A stretch of 64,000 nucleotides of DNA, from the NCBI GenBank assembly GCA_029882215.1, contig JAOULC010000003.1, positions 1-64,000 of the forward strand, written 5' to 3'. The stretch comes from Gammaproteobacteria bacterium. GTDB lineage: Bacteria; Pseudomonadota; Gammaproteobacteria; SZUA-229. Positions 1 through 8,741 of this stretch are shown one piece after another. The position numbers and the translations under genes are program-made. The number at the start of each line of letters is the position of its first letter. Within the stretch, counting starts at the first letter, position 1. The notes beneath the pieces are model-generated. The model worked only from the letters and a program-made list of their open reading frames with translations. It ran no database searches and was not told the origin of the DNA.

Positions 1-222
1 GACTGCCTTTGCTACATAATGGAAAGACTGCAGCACGACTAAACTCTGCTGCAAGCTCTTAGAGGTGACAGAAGGACTAAGCAATCGCGTTCCTTCACAT
101 ATCAGCGCTTTTTTAATATAATGGCCTGCGCTTAAGTTTTATTGGGTACTAATAACCTCATTAACTTAAGCAGTATAAGTACTCTCTTTACACACTAGAT
201 ACGTCTGCATCTCGAGATTCCT

Positions 223-771
223 ATGAGTAATCCATTTCAAGAACAACTACTTAAAGCCGGAGTAGTCTCCAAGCAACAGGTTCAAAAAGCTAATCAGGAT
301 AAGAACAGGCAGAAGAAACAGCAAAAACAGGTGTCCAAAAAACACGCTGTGGTTGATGAAACAAAGCTGAAAGTCCAGCAAGCAGCTGAAGAAAAAGCCC
401 GTCGTGATCGCGAATTAAACAAGAAAAAAGAAGAGCAAGCCCGACAAAAAGCCATCTCTGCACAGATTAATCAGCTGATTACTGATAACTGTATTAAACG
501 AAGTGAAGACTGCGACATTGTTTATAACTTTGAGCATGCAAAAAAAGTAAAACGCATCTATGTCAATGCCGAACAAAAGCAGCAAATCATCAACGGCAAA
601 CTGGGGATCGCCCGCATAGAAGGTCGCTATGAACTCGTACCTAAATCCATTGCGGAGAAAATTCAACAGCGCAATGAGAAGCGCGTTGTGCTGATTAGCG
701 ATGAAGAGCAAAAAGTGGATGAAAACGATCCATATGCAGATTACCAGGTTCCGGATGATCTGATCTGGTAA
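223..771 (+). CDS. DUF2058 family protein (YaiL-like)
   Basis: A 182-residue, highly charged soluble protein. It opens with MSNPFQEQLLKAG, followed by a Lys/Gln/Glu-rich helical stretch (about residues 20-80) likely to be coiled coil, then a small C-terminal globular part ending in an acidic tail (ENDPYADYQVPDD). This order is characteristic of the DUF2058/YaiL family of gammaproteobacteria, often annotated as nucleoprotein or polynucleotide-associated; its biochemical role is not established. No signal peptide or membrane segment is visible, so it should be cytoplasmic. It stands alone, converges on the pilZ operon and is followed by a strong terminator. Confidence 0.85.
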   Translation: MSNPFQEQLLKAGVVSKQQVQKANQDKNRQKKQQKQVSKKHAVVDETKLKVQQAAEEKARRDRELNKKKEEQARQKAISAQINQLITDNCIKRSEDCDIVYNFEHAKKVKRIYVNAEQKQQIINGKLGIARIEGRYELVPKSIAEKIQQRNEKRVVLISDEEQKVDENDPYADYQVPDDLIW

Positions 772-811
772 CTCAGACCAGCTACTGCGAATACTGATAA
801 TTAACTGATAT

Positions 812-839
812 AAAAAAAGGCTCAATAGAGCCTTTTTTT
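812..839. terminator. Bidirectional rho-independent terminator
   Basis: GGCTC-AATA-GAGCC flanked by an A-run on the left and a T-run on the right forms a stem of about 12 bp that works in both directions. It separates the rightward DUF2058 gene from the leftward pilZ operon and should serve both. Confidence 0.9.
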
Positions 840-866
840 ATATCTAAAACTTTCTGAATCTCGCCA

Positions 867-1226
867 TTACATCGTGTGAGTCAGTCTGTCTGCATTCAAA
901 GCACCCGCCAGGAAGGTTTCAATTTTACTGCGTGTCTGGCCGTTATCCTGAGCACCAAACTGCACACCGATACCGGTGGTTTTATTACCCTGTGAGCCCT
1001 GCGGTGTTACCCAGACAATTTTACCGGCTACCGGCATACGCGAGGTATCATCCATCAGTGTTAACAACATGAAAACCTCTTCACCAAGGTTGTACTGCTT
1101 GTTCGTCGGGATAAACAGCCCGCCATTAACAATGAACGGCATATAAGCTGCGTACAGTGCTGCTTTGTCTTTAATTGTCAGTGACAAGATACCTTGTCTG
1201 GGATTTTTAGCTGGTGGCGTTGCCAT
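867..1226 (-). CDS. pilZ: PilZ domain protein, type IV pilus biogenesis type
   Basis: A 119-residue single PilZ domain, the usual length for the original PilZ of type IV pilus assembly. The N-terminal part keeps the conserved block PFIVNGGLFIPT, and the C-terminal strand has TGIGVQF. The RxxxR and D/NxSxxG c-di-GMP-binding motifs are not recognisable, as expected for the pilus-type orthologue, which acts with PilB/FimX rather than as a c-di-GMP receptor. It is the last gene of the fab-pab-mltG-tmk-holB operon, 24 nt after holB. The holB-pilZ arrangement is common in gammaproteobacteria and supports the call. Confidence 0.88.
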   Translation of the reverse strand: MATPPAKNPRQGILSLTIKDKAALYAAYMPFIVNGGLFIPTNKQYNLGEEVFMLLTLMDDTSRMPVAGKIVWVTPQGSQGNKTTGIGVQFGAQDNGQTRSKIETFLAGALNADRLTHTM

Positions 1227-1250
1227 ATAATTTTTCTCGTTTCTGAGCCT

Positions 1251-2204
1251 TTAAAAGGCCTGCTTCCACAATATTAACAAATCTTCGAGCAGAAGTTGCG
1301 TATTAAGTGCAATATTAGACTGCTTCTTTCTTTCTATCAATACATCTCGAAACTGATAGAGGCCTTTAATATCACATATTTGTGCCATATTAGACAGTGC
1401 CTCTCTGACATCAATATGCGTTAATTGCGCCTGAGCACCCTGTAATTTCACCCGTATTAGATCATCACAGAAGTCGATGCACCAATCCAGCACAGCCTTC
1501 AGCGGTATCTTGTCAATGTCTTTCATCGACATTGATATTGGCTGCCCTCTGGATGTTTTTATCAGGTTCTTCAACACGACTTTTCTTTGTTCAGATAATT
1601 CATCTTCGGCCATCATGGCCGCTTTTAACGGCGAGCCATGCGCCAGCTGCAAATACAGCTCCGGCTCTTTAACGGCTTGCTGGTGCAGATACGACAGTGC
1701 CAGCTGTTTATCGGGCGTTGCAAAGTTCAGTTGTAAACAGCGGCTGCGAATGGTTGGCAGCAACCTGTGCGGGTAAGAACAGACCAGTATCAGTATCGTA
1801 TTGGGGGTCGGTTCTTCCAGCGTTTTTAATAAAGCATTGGCAGCGTTACGGTTAAGTTGCTCTGCGTTTTCTATGATCGCTACCGTTTTACCACTGAACT
1901 GACTGGTTTTGTTGAGCTTAACAATCAGTTCACGAATCAAGTCCACACCAATCTGTTTACCTTCTTCGGCGGGGGCGACATTGAGGTAATCGGGGTGAGT
2001 ATCTGCTGCAAGGACTTCGCAGGAATGACAGTGGCCGCAGGCTTCATCCTGATCGGATTGGCAGAGTATTTTTTCTGCGTATTCAGTTGCAAACGCCGTT
2101 TTACCTGTGCCATCAGGGCCGCTAAATAATAATGCGTGCGGGAATTTATCAGCCCGCAACATTTCATTCAGGTAGTCGCGCTGTGCAATTTGCCAGTTAA
2201 ACAT
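1251..2204 (-). CDS. holB: DNA polymerase III subunit delta' (clamp loader)
   Basis: The delta' subunit of the gamma/tau clamp-loading complex. I chose the ATG at 2204 (MFNWQIAQRD, 317 residues), which lies 4 nt beyond the tmk stop; the open frame continues upstream into tmk but that extension is not family-like. Visible features are an AAA+ P-loop-like motif GPDGTGKT (about residues 29-36), a CxxCxxC zinc cluster (C56, C59, C62) and the SRC motif of the sensor region (RSRCLQL). It is co-transcribed with tmk and pilZ. Confidence 0.93.
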   Translation of the reverse strand: MFNWQIAQRDYLNEMLRADKFPHALLFSGPDGTGKTAFATEYAEKILCQSDQDEACGHCHSCEVLAADTHPDYLNVAPAEEGKQIGVDLIRELIVKLNKTSQFSGKTVAIIENAEQLNRNAANALLKTLEEPTPNTILILVCSYPHRLLPTIRSRCLQLNFATPDKQLALSYLHQQAVKEPELYLQLAHGSPLKAAMMAEDELSEQRKVVLKNLIKTSRGQPISMSMKDIDKIPLKAVLDWCIDFCDDLIRVKLQGAQAQLTHIDVREALSNMAQICDIKGLYQFRDVLIERKKQSNIALNTQLLLEDLLILWKQAF

Positions 2205-2208
2205 ATTA

Positions 2209-2844
2209 TTAGCTGTCGCTGTGGCTGAAGAAAAGTTTAATCTGGTCGCTGATCTGTGATTTGACCGCATCCAGATCCAGTGCTGCATTAATAATTTTCA
2301 TGCGCTGCGGGTCACTCTTTGCCCGGCTTAAATAAGCCTCACGCACTTTATTAAAAAAGTCGGTTTGTTCTTTTTCAAAGCGGTCCGGAGCACTGCGTTG
2401 ATTAGCACGTTCACGCCCTATTTCTATCGGCGCGTCCAGCAGTAGTGTTAAGTCCGGGCGACAATCGCCCTGCACATAGTCTTCTAAAATCCGGATGCGT
2501 TCAAAGTCTATGCCGCGTCCACCACCCTGGTAAGCATAGGTTGCATCAGTAAAACGATCGCATAACACCCATTGACCATTTGCCAGTGCCGGTTTAATCA
2601 CTTTATCCAGATGTTCAGCGCGCGCCGCAAACATCATTAACAGTTCGGTTTCATCGGCCATACCGTCGTGTTTATGGCCTAATAACAATTCACGTAGCTG
2701 TTCACCCAGCGCGGTTCCGCCTGGCTCTCTGGTGACGATAAAATCGATACCCTGAGCGCTTAACAGTGTTTTTATGTACTCCAGATTGGTTGTTTTACCA
2801 ACGCCTTCTGAACCTTCTAATGTAATAAATCTCGCTTGCGTCAT
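2209..2844 (-). CDS. tmk: Thymidylate kinase
   Basis: Phosphorylates dTMP to dTDP in the cytoplasm for dTTP synthesis. The protein has 211 residues, the usual length. The P-loop GSEGVGKTT is at residues 11-19, the DRF motif is at CDRFTDATYAYQGGGRG and the LID-like region contains RFEKE. It is followed closely by holB and preceded by mltG with a 53-nt gap, which is the normal mltG-tmk-holB order. Confidence 0.96.
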   Translation of the reverse strand: MTQARFITLEGSEGVGKTTNLEYIKTLLSAQGIDFIVTREPGGTALGEQLRELLLGHKHDGMADETELLMMFAARAEHLDKVIKPALANGQWVLCDRFTDATYAYQGGGRGIDFERIRILEDYVQGDCRPDLTLLLDAPIEIGRERANQRSAPDRFEKEQTDFFNKVREAYLSRAKSDPQRMKIINAALDLDAVKSQISDQIKLFFSHSDS

Positions 2845-2897
2845 TTTATGGCTTCTTTAGTTGGCTTTTTTATGCGCTATTTTAAACCTGGCTGTCG

Positions 2898-3923
2898 CTA
2901 TTTATTATTTTTTTTACGTTTATAGCGCTGATATTTCGTCACCGCACGCTGATGCTCATCATTCGTGGATGAGAAATAATGCCGGCCACCTTCACCCGTC
3001 GCCACAAAATACAAATACTCTGTGGCTTGTGGATTTAATGCCGCTCTTATGGATTCCAGACCCGGCATGGCTATCGGCGTTGGTGGCAGGCCTTTTCGGG
3101 TATAGGTATTATACGGTGTATCTTCTCTTAAGTGGCGAAAACGAATATCCCCTTTATAGGCATCACCCAGCCCGTAGATCACCGTAGGGTCTGTCTGTAA
3201 GCGCATATTTTTAAATAAGCGATTGACGAACACGCCGGCAATAACAGGTCGTTCTGAAGGTTCTGCGCTTTCTTTTTCAACAATCGAAGCCAGTGTTAAT
3301 GCCTCATAGGCATTTTTTAATGGCAAGCCGCTTTCGCGGTTATCCCACTCTTTTTGCAGGTGCTGCTCCATCTGCTGGTAGGCACGTTTTAAAAACTGAA
3401 TATCGGTCGTGCCCACAGGGTAATGATAGGTATCCGGAAAAAAGCGTCCTTCCGGATGTATGCCAGCATAACCCAGTGAATGCATGACCGATTCATTACT
3501 GATGTTCTTAGCTAATTTATGAACAAGGTTTTTGTCACTCTGAACGGCCTGAAGCAGTTGCTTGAAGTTCCAGCCCTCAATAATGCTAAAAGCATAAAGT
3601 TTTACCTCGCCTTTATCCATTTTATTCAGCAGCTGGAAAGGTGTCAGGCCTTTTTCAAACACATACTCTCCGGCCTGTAGTTTTTTACTTTTACCGGAAA
3701 GCTTGCCCCATAATTTAAAATAAAAAGGATGGGAAATGATTTTTTTTGATGACAGTTCACGTAGCAGGTGTGATGCAGACGAGCCGCGTTGAAATGTATA
3801 ATTTAAACCGGACTCCGGCAGGTTCATGGCCGTTTGCATAAAGCGGTAACTGTCCCAGACAAAATACAGCATGACAATGATGGTTAAACTAATCAGTAGT
3901 TTTATTTTACTTTTAAATAACAT
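2898..3923 (-). CDS. mltG: Endolytic murein transglycosylase MltG
   Basis: An inner-membrane lytic transglycosylase that cleaves nascent glycan strands and sets their length. The ATG at 3923 gives MLFKSKIKLL, a short cytoplasmic tail followed by one transmembrane helix (about residues 7-23), then the LysM-like and YceG domains. The catalytic Glu is in the family motif SIVEKESAE, followed by RLQTDPTVIYG and YNTYTRKGLPP. This start overlaps the pabC stop by 11 nt. A longer frame to 4010 would lie deep in pabC and is unlikely. No clear Shine-Dalgarno sequence is seen, suggesting translational coupling to pabC. Confidence 0.93.
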   Translation of the reverse strand: MLFKSKIKLLISLTIIVMLYFVWDSYRFMQTAMNLPESGLNYTFQRGSSASHLLRELSSKKIISHPFYFKLWGKLSGKSKKLQAGEYVFEKGLTPFQLLNKMDKGEVKLYAFSIIEGWNFKQLLQAVQSDKNLVHKLAKNISNESVMHSLGYAGIHPEGRFFPDTYHYPVGTTDIQFLKRAYQQMEQHLQKEWDNRESGLPLKNAYEALTLASIVEKESAEPSERPVIAGVFVNRLFKNMRLQTDPTVIYGLGDAYKGDIRFRHLREDTPYNTYTRKGLPPTPIAMPGLESIRAALNPQATEYLYFVATGEGGRHYFSSTNDEHQRAVTKYQRYKRKKNNK

Positions 3924-4749
3924 AAGGAGCCGATTTTGTATCCTGTTCAAGTTCTGTTTGCAATCGTTTAATATCATCAGCTGACTTAAACTCGTAAGAC
4001 TCACACGCACGTACCGGGACTATTCCCCATATACTGTTACAGACAAACATCTGTTCTATTAATGGTAGTTCAGATTGATGCACGTGTCGTTGTGTTATCT
4101 GTAAACCTGCTTTAGCGGCCCGCCTAAGAACCGCCTCTCGCATAACACCAGCCACTGCACAGTGACTGTCAGGTGCGGTCAGCCACTGCTTGTTTATTTT
4201 CATAAAGACATTACTACTGATGCCTTCGACAATATTATCATTCTGATCCAGCATTAAGCCTTCCTGAATCATATTATTTTGCCACTCACTTCTGGCGAGC
4301 ACCTGATCCAGCCGGTTCAGGTGTTTAATTCCGGCTAAGGCAGGATTGATCAGCAGCCGGTGCTGACAGAGCCTGACAGTTATGCCCTGCTGCTGATAAC
4401 TCTCAACATAATCAGGCCACAGATTATTGCTGATAATAACCGTCGGCTGATTTTGCGGGTCACTGGCATAACCGCGACCACCCTGTCCCCGGCTAACGAT
4501 AATTTTTACAACAGAAGAGGCTTCCGTAAAACTTAATTTGGTAATGTCTGTTAACAGTGTTGCCTCTGCCGGCGCAGCAATACCTAAACGCTCACAACCG
4601 GCTTTTAAGCGGCGGTAATGCTCAGCCCAGTAATACAGCTTATTAGTCTGCACGGCGATCGTTTCAAACACCCCGTCACCATAATTCAGGGCACGATCTT
4701 TCACCGATATTTGATCCGTCGCGATACCATTAACAATTGTCGTGATCAT
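3913..4749 (-). CDS. pabC: Aminodeoxychorismate lyase
   Basis: A fold-type IV PLP enzyme (278 residues) that converts 4-amino-4-deoxychorismate to p-aminobenzoate and pyruvate for folate synthesis. The PLP lysine is K142 in GIKHLNRLDQV, and the N-terminal DRALNYGDGVFET and C-terminal SIWGIVPV regions are typical. It overlaps pabB by 4 nt (ATGA), so the two successive steps are translationally coupled. Location between fabF and mltG is a familiar place for pabC, while having pabB directly beside it is less common. Confidence 0.94.
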   Translation of the reverse strand: MITTIVNGIATDQISVKDRALNYGDGVFETIAVQTNKLYYWAEHYRRLKAGCERLGIAAPAEATLLTDITKLSFTEASSVVKIIVSRGQGGRGYASDPQNQPTVIISNNLWPDYVESYQQQGITVRLCQHRLLINPALAGIKHLNRLDQVLARSEWQNNMIQEGLMLDQNDNIVEGISSNVFMKINKQWLTAPDSHCAVAGVMREAVLRRAAKAGLQITQRHVHQSELPLIEQMFVCNSIWGIVPVRACESYEFKSADDIKRLQTELEQDTKSAPYVI

Positions 4750-6164
4750 TTGCCAGCACCGTCAATATCGCTCGTAGCGCTATGATTGCTCAGGGCATTG
4801 ATCATGCCCTTCGCTTTGGCTCTGGTTTCGGCCAGTTCATGCTCTGGCTGTGAATCAACCACAATACCCCCGCCGGCCCGAAAACGGATAGTCTGACCCG
4901 TTTGTACCAGTGTGCGAATCAATATGTTCAGGTCCATATCGCCGTTACGATTGATGTAACCTATCGAGCCGGTATATGCTCCACGACCTGTCTTTTCCAG
5001 CTCGGCCAGGATTTCCATGCACCTGACTTTTGGGCAGCCGGTAATCGTGCCACCGGGAAAGACAGCCTTGATCACATCAATCGGGTTCACACCCTCGCGA
5101 CACTGGCCGCTGACATTTGAAACGATGTGATGTACATGCTGATAACTTTCTATTTTCATCAGCTCATCAACTTTGATCGTGCCGGGTACGCAAACCCGGC
5201 CCAGATCATTGCGCTCCAGATCCAGCAGCATAATATGTTCGGCGCGCTCTTTTGGATGAGCGATGAGTTCATCACTTAACAGCTGATCGGTATCTTCATC
5301 GCTGGCGCGTGGCCTCGTTCCGGCAATGGGCCGGGTATCAAGGCGCTGCTGTTTTTTACTCACCAGGCGTTCAGGGGATGATGAAACAATGCTGCCACCG
5401 GGCAGCGTCGATACACAGGAAAACGGTGACGGGTTATTGAGTTTTAATAATAAATAAAGCTCGCTGTCTGTGATTGATTCGGCCAGCGACACCTGCCATA
5501 AACGCGACAAATTTGCCTGAAAAATATCACCATCAACGATATATTGATGAATAGTTTGCAGATTTTTCAGGTGCAGCTCAGCTGGCTCTTCGTTAAAGCG
5601 GGCACCAACCTGTTTTAACTGCACCGCTGGGGCTGTGCTGCAATCCTGAATAATCTGCTGACAACGACTCTGGTGTGCAACACCCTCTTCAGACACCACA
5701 TACGCCGTATTGGCCAGATGATCAATCACAACAGCGGTCTGAAAACGAGTTGCCAGCGCTACCGGTAAACCACTGATATCGGCAGGTAAATCTAAGCCCG
5801 GCTCAACCTCGGCCGCCATCTCGTAAGACAGATAAATATACCAACCGCCAATAAAAGGCAGACCGGTAAGATTGGGCTCATCAATAGAGGTTTGCTGCCA
5901 CCAGCTGGCCATGGCCGTAAAAAAGCTTTGGTTATCAGTCTGCTGAGCAAAGGATTGATGTAAGCCCTGCGGGTCGAGACAAAGCGTTTCAGCCGGAAAG
6001 GCAAACAAAATATCGTAGCGAGATTTAGCGCCGGTCGCGGCACTGGAGAGTAAATGAGGGTAAATATCCGGCTGTGCGGCATGCAAGGCCAGCAGATCAG
6101 GAATAAATTTGAGTTGCGTAACTACAGTATGATTTGACTGAAAGGCTAATGAGGCATCATTCAT
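4746..6164 (-). CDS. pabB: Aminodeoxychorismate synthase component I
   Basis: A chorismate-binding enzyme (472 residues) that with the PabA glutaminase forms 4-amino-4-deoxychorismate. The N-terminal half carries GLPFIGGWYIYLSYE (about residues 101-115) and the C-terminal catalytic domain carries DGDIFQANLSR, FPGGTITGCPKVR and AGGGIVVDS. The motif usually PIKGT in E. coli-type PabB reads PIAGT here (A281), as in anthranilate synthase TrpE. The direct coupling to pabC and the absence of a neighbouring trp gene argue for PabB. A TrpE-like activity cannot be fully excluded from sequence. Confidence 0.88.
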   Translation of the reverse strand: MNDASLAFQSNHTVVTQLKFIPDLLALHAAQPDIYPHLLSSAATGAKSRYDILFAFPAETLCLDPQGLHQSFAQQTDNQSFFTAMASWWQQTSIDEPNLTGLPFIGGWYIYLSYEMAAEVEPGLDLPADISGLPVALATRFQTAVVIDHLANTAYVVSEEGVAHQSRCQQIIQDCSTAPAVQLKQVGARFNEEPAELHLKNLQTIHQYIVDGDIFQANLSRLWQVSLAESITDSELYLLLKLNNPSPFSCVSTLPGGSIVSSSPERLVSKKQQRLDTRPIAGTRPRASDEDTDQLLSDELIAHPKERAEHIMLLDLERNDLGRVCVPGTIKVDELMKIESYQHVHHIVSNVSGQCREGVNPIDVIKAVFPGGTITGCPKVRCMEILAELEKTGRGAYTGSIGYINRNGDMDLNILIRTLVQTGQTIRFRAGGGIVVDSQPEHELAETRAKAKGMINALSNHSATSDIDGAGK

Positions 6165-6223
6165 AAAACAACTACCCCATCAACCTTAAGCACCATCAGT
6201 GATCAAAAAGAGAAAGCCTGAGC

Positions 6224-7462
6224 TTAAACCTTTTTAAATACCAAAGTACCGTTAGTACCACCGAAGCCAAATGAATTCGACATAGCCACATCGATTTTCA
6301 TTTCACGGGCTGTATGCGGTACATAATCCAGATCACATTCAGGATCCTGATCGTCCAGATTGATGGTTGGTGGTGCCACCTGATCACGAATAGCCAGTGC
6401 AGAGAACACCGCTTCGATACCACCGGCAGCGCCCAGCAGGTGACCTGTCATCGACTTAGTCGAACTCACCGCTACTTTAGCGGCATGATCACCGAGAGCC
6501 GTCTTAACTGCCATGGTTTCCGCGACATCACCAGCGGGTGTAGAGGTACCGTGTGCATTGATATAATCACAGCTTTCCATATTCAGACCCGCGTCTTTCA
6601 TCGCAGAGATCATACACCGCGCCGCACCTTCACCGCCCTGAGATGGCATGGTCATGTGATAAGCGTCGCCACTCATACCAAAACCGGCCACTTCGGCGTA
6701 AATGGTCGCACCACGTGCTTTAGCGTGCTCGTATTCTTCTAAGACAACGCAGCCGGCGCCATCACCCAGTACGAAACCGTCACGATTCACATCCCACGGA
6801 CGACTTGCCGCTTCCGGATCATCGTTACGCTTGGACAAAGCACGGGCAGCAGCAAAGCCACCCAGTCCTAACGGGCTGGTTGCATTCTCAGCACCACCGG
6901 CAACCATGACGTCCGCATCGTTATAAGCGATGATACGGGCGGCATGACCAATACTGTGTGTGCCGGTAGTACAAGCGGTAACCAGTGCGATATTCGGGCC
7001 TTTAAGACCACGCATAATCGACAGGTTACCTGAGATCATATTAATGATGGTGCTGGGTACAAAGAAAGGTGAAATCTTGCGTGGACCATTTTCCATCCAG
7101 TTAGCATGATTGCTTTCAATCAATGGTAAGCCACCAATACCTGAACCGACGGCCACACCGATACGCTCAGCATTTTCATCTGTTACCTCGATACCACTGT
7201 CATCCAGTGCCTGAATACTGGCGCCAAGACCGTACTGAATGAATAAATCCATTTTCTTCAGGTCTTTTCTATTGATGTACAGTTCAGGGTCAAAATCTCG
7301 CACAGAGGCAGAAAACTGGGTACTAAAATCGCTAACATCAAATGTTTCAATTTTAGCCGCACCACTTTTACCTTTAAGGATATTATCCCAGGAGGTTTTA
7401 ACATCATTGCCGACCGGAGTAACCAGACCGACACCTGTAATAACAACACGACGCTTTGACAA
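6224..7462 (-). CDS. fabF: Beta-ketoacyl-ACP synthase II
   Basis: Condensing enzyme of fatty-acid elongation. The Cys-His-His triad is visible: [14 protein letters not shown] (Cys), [11 protein letters not shown] (His) and [12 protein letters not shown] (His), ending with [10 protein letters not shown] chose a TTG start at 7462 because it gives [12 protein letters not shown] and 412 residues, the length and N-terminus of E. coli FabF, with AAGGTGAG just upstream. GTG at 7471 or ATG at 7504 would add 3 or 14 unusual residues. It lies downstream of acpP, separated by a stem-loop. Confidence 0.95.
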   Translation of the reverse strand: MSKRRVVITGVGLVTPVGNDVKTSWDNILKGKSGAAKIETFDVSDFSTQFSASVRDFDPELYINRKDLKKMDLFIQYGLGASIQALDDSGIEVTDENAERIGVAVGSGIGGLPLIESNHANWMENGPRKISPFFVPSTIINMISGNLSIMRGLKGPNIALVTACTTGTHSIGHAARIIAYNDADVMVAGGAENATSPLGLGGFAAARALSKRNDDPEAASRPWDVNRDGFVLGDGAGCVVLEEYEHAKARGATIYAEVAGFGMSGDAYHMTMPSQGGEGAARCMISAMKDAGLNMESCDYINAHGTSTPAGDVAETMAVKTALGDHAAKVAVSSTKSMTGHLLGAAGGIEAVFSALAIRDQVAPPTINLDDQDPECDLDYVPHTAREMKIDVAMSNSFGFGGTNGTLVFKKV

Positions 7463-7527
7463 GGGGCTCACCTTTAAACTTTGTATGACACTGAAATGTG
7501 TCAAAAAATCTTAATAGAATAAACAAC

Positions 7528-7553
7528 AAAGGGGCTTAAATAATAGCCCCTTT
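7528..7553 (-). terminator. Stem-loop between acpP and fabF (possible partial terminator)
   Basis: Perfect 9-bp arms AAAGGGGCT / AGCCCCTTT around an 8-nt loop lie just after the acpP stop. On the transcribed strand the stem is followed by GTTGTTTATTCT, only a weak U-tract. It probably ends or stabilises part of the acpP transcript, so that acpP mRNA exceeds fabF mRNA. Confidence 0.6.
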
Positions 7554-7577
7554 GCTTAAAAATGTATAACGTAGAAA

Positions 7578-7814
7578 TTAATCTAAGTTTGCATTCACAA
7601 AATCAATTGCCTGCTGAACAGTCGTAATCTTTTCAGCTTCTTCATCAGGAATTTCACATTCGAATTCTTCTTCTAACGCCATTACTAATTCGACTGTATC
7701 TAATGAGTCTGCGCCCAGGTCATCAACAAATGAAGCTGTGTTAACGGCTTCTTCTTCTTTAACGCCTAATTGCTCTACAACAATTTTACGAACTCGATCT
7801 TCGATACTGCTCAT
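7578..7814 (-). CDS. acpP: Acyl carrier protein
   Basis: A 78-residue, very acidic four-helix protein that carries growing acyl chains. The phosphopantetheine-attachment serine is in [16 protein letters not shown] (DSL motif, about residue 36), followed by the helix III region [23 protein letters not shown] precedes the ATG at a good distance. It sits between fabG and fabF with stem-loops on both sides, which fits the need for a separate, high expression level. Confidence 0.97.
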   Translation of the reverse strand: MSSIEDRVRKIVVEQLGVKEEEAVNTASFVDDLGADSLDTVELVMALEEEFECEIPDEEAEKITTVQQAIDFVNANLD

Positions 7815-7949
7815 TTGAAATTCCTCAAAAATTCTTATATTGGTGGGCGGTATTGTAGTGAATAACTGGCTAGCTTTCTACCCTAAAAGCATAAAAAGTT
7901 ATGGTTTTAATAACGCCCAATATTTAATTTAAAAACAATGACTTATACA

Positions 7950-7969
7950 ATAAAGCTAATCTGCTTTAT
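7950..7969 (-). other. Stem-loop after fabG
   Basis: Perfect 7-bp arms (ATAAAGC / GCTTTAT) with a 6-nt loop lie 10 nt after the fabG stop, in the 165-nt fabG-acpP spacer. There is no real U-tract, so it is more likely an attenuator or an mRNA-end stabiliser than a full terminator. Confidence 0.4.
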
Positions 7970-7979
7970 AATATAAGGA

Positions 7980-8726
7980 TTACGGCATATACATGCCACC
8001 ATTAACATTAATCGTTTCACCAGTGATATATGAAGCCTCATCAGAGGCCAGAAAACTCACTGCGTTTGCGATATCTTTTGCATCACCGAGCTTGTTCAGC
8101 GGGATCTGGCTAATTAAAGCTTCACGCTGTTCTTCAGGTAACTCACGTGTCATATCCGTATCAATAAAGCCCGGAGCTACCGTGTTAACCGTTATATTGC
8201 GTGAACCAATTTCTCTGGCCAGCGATTTGGTAAAGCCTAATATACCGGCTTTAGCTGCCGAGTAGTTAGTTTGACCCGGATTACCGGTTAAACCAACGAC
8301 TGAGCCTATATTTATAATGCGGCCTGTACGCGCTTTCATCATAGGGCGAATTACCGCCTTAGACATTCTGAAGATAGAGGTCAGATTGGTGTTGATGATG
8401 TCATCCCACTGCTCATCTTTCATCATCATCAGAAGATTGTCTTTTGTAATACCCGCGTTATTCACCAGAATACCAATGGCACCAAACTCATCTGAAATCG
8501 CTTTCAACACGTTTTTGATCGAATCGGCATCGGCCACATTAAGGCACATGCCTTTGCCTTTAATACCGGCATCCGCAAGGTAGTCAGAGATGCTGTCAGC
8601 ACCGCCATCAGAGGTTGCTGTACCGATGACAATGGCGCCATCCTGACCTAATTTTTCAGCAATAGCCCGGCCAATACCACGACTTGCGCCGGTTACCAGA
8701 ACCACTTTATCCTGTAGTTTTGTCAT
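7980..8726 (-). CDS. fabG: 3-oxoacyl-ACP reductase
   Basis: NADPH-dependent short-chain dehydrogenase (248 residues) that reduces beta-ketoacyl-ACP. The Rossmann glycine motif TGASRGIG is near the N-terminus, NNAG follows in LVNNAGITKDN, the catalytic Ser lies in INIGSVVG and Tyr/Lys in YSAAKAG. The C-terminal GETINVNGGMYMP is typical of FabG. It lies 15 nt after fabD in the same operon. Confidence 0.96.
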   Translation of the reverse strand: MTKLQDKVVLVTGASRGIGRAIAEKLGQDGAIVIGTATSDGGADSISDYLADAGIKGKGMCLNVADADSIKNVLKAISDEFGAIGILVNNAGITKDNLLMMMKDEQWDDIINTNLTSIFRMSKAVIRPMMKARTGRIINIGSVVGLTGNPGQTNYSAAKAGILGFTKSLAREIGSRNITVNTVAPGFIDTDMTRELPEEQREALISQIPLNKLGDAKDIANAVSFLASDEASYITGETINVNGGMYMP

Positions 8727-8741
8727 ACTAAATCCCCAGCC

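Noticed and set aside
415-825. 136-codon minus-strand frame opposite the DUF2058 gene
   Set aside because: Antisense shadow of a well-supported gene and its terminator; hydrophobic composition comes from the complement of Lys-rich codons.
3924-4010. Longer mltG start inside pabC
   Set aside because: It would add 29 residues before the membrane helix, unlike known MltG proteins.
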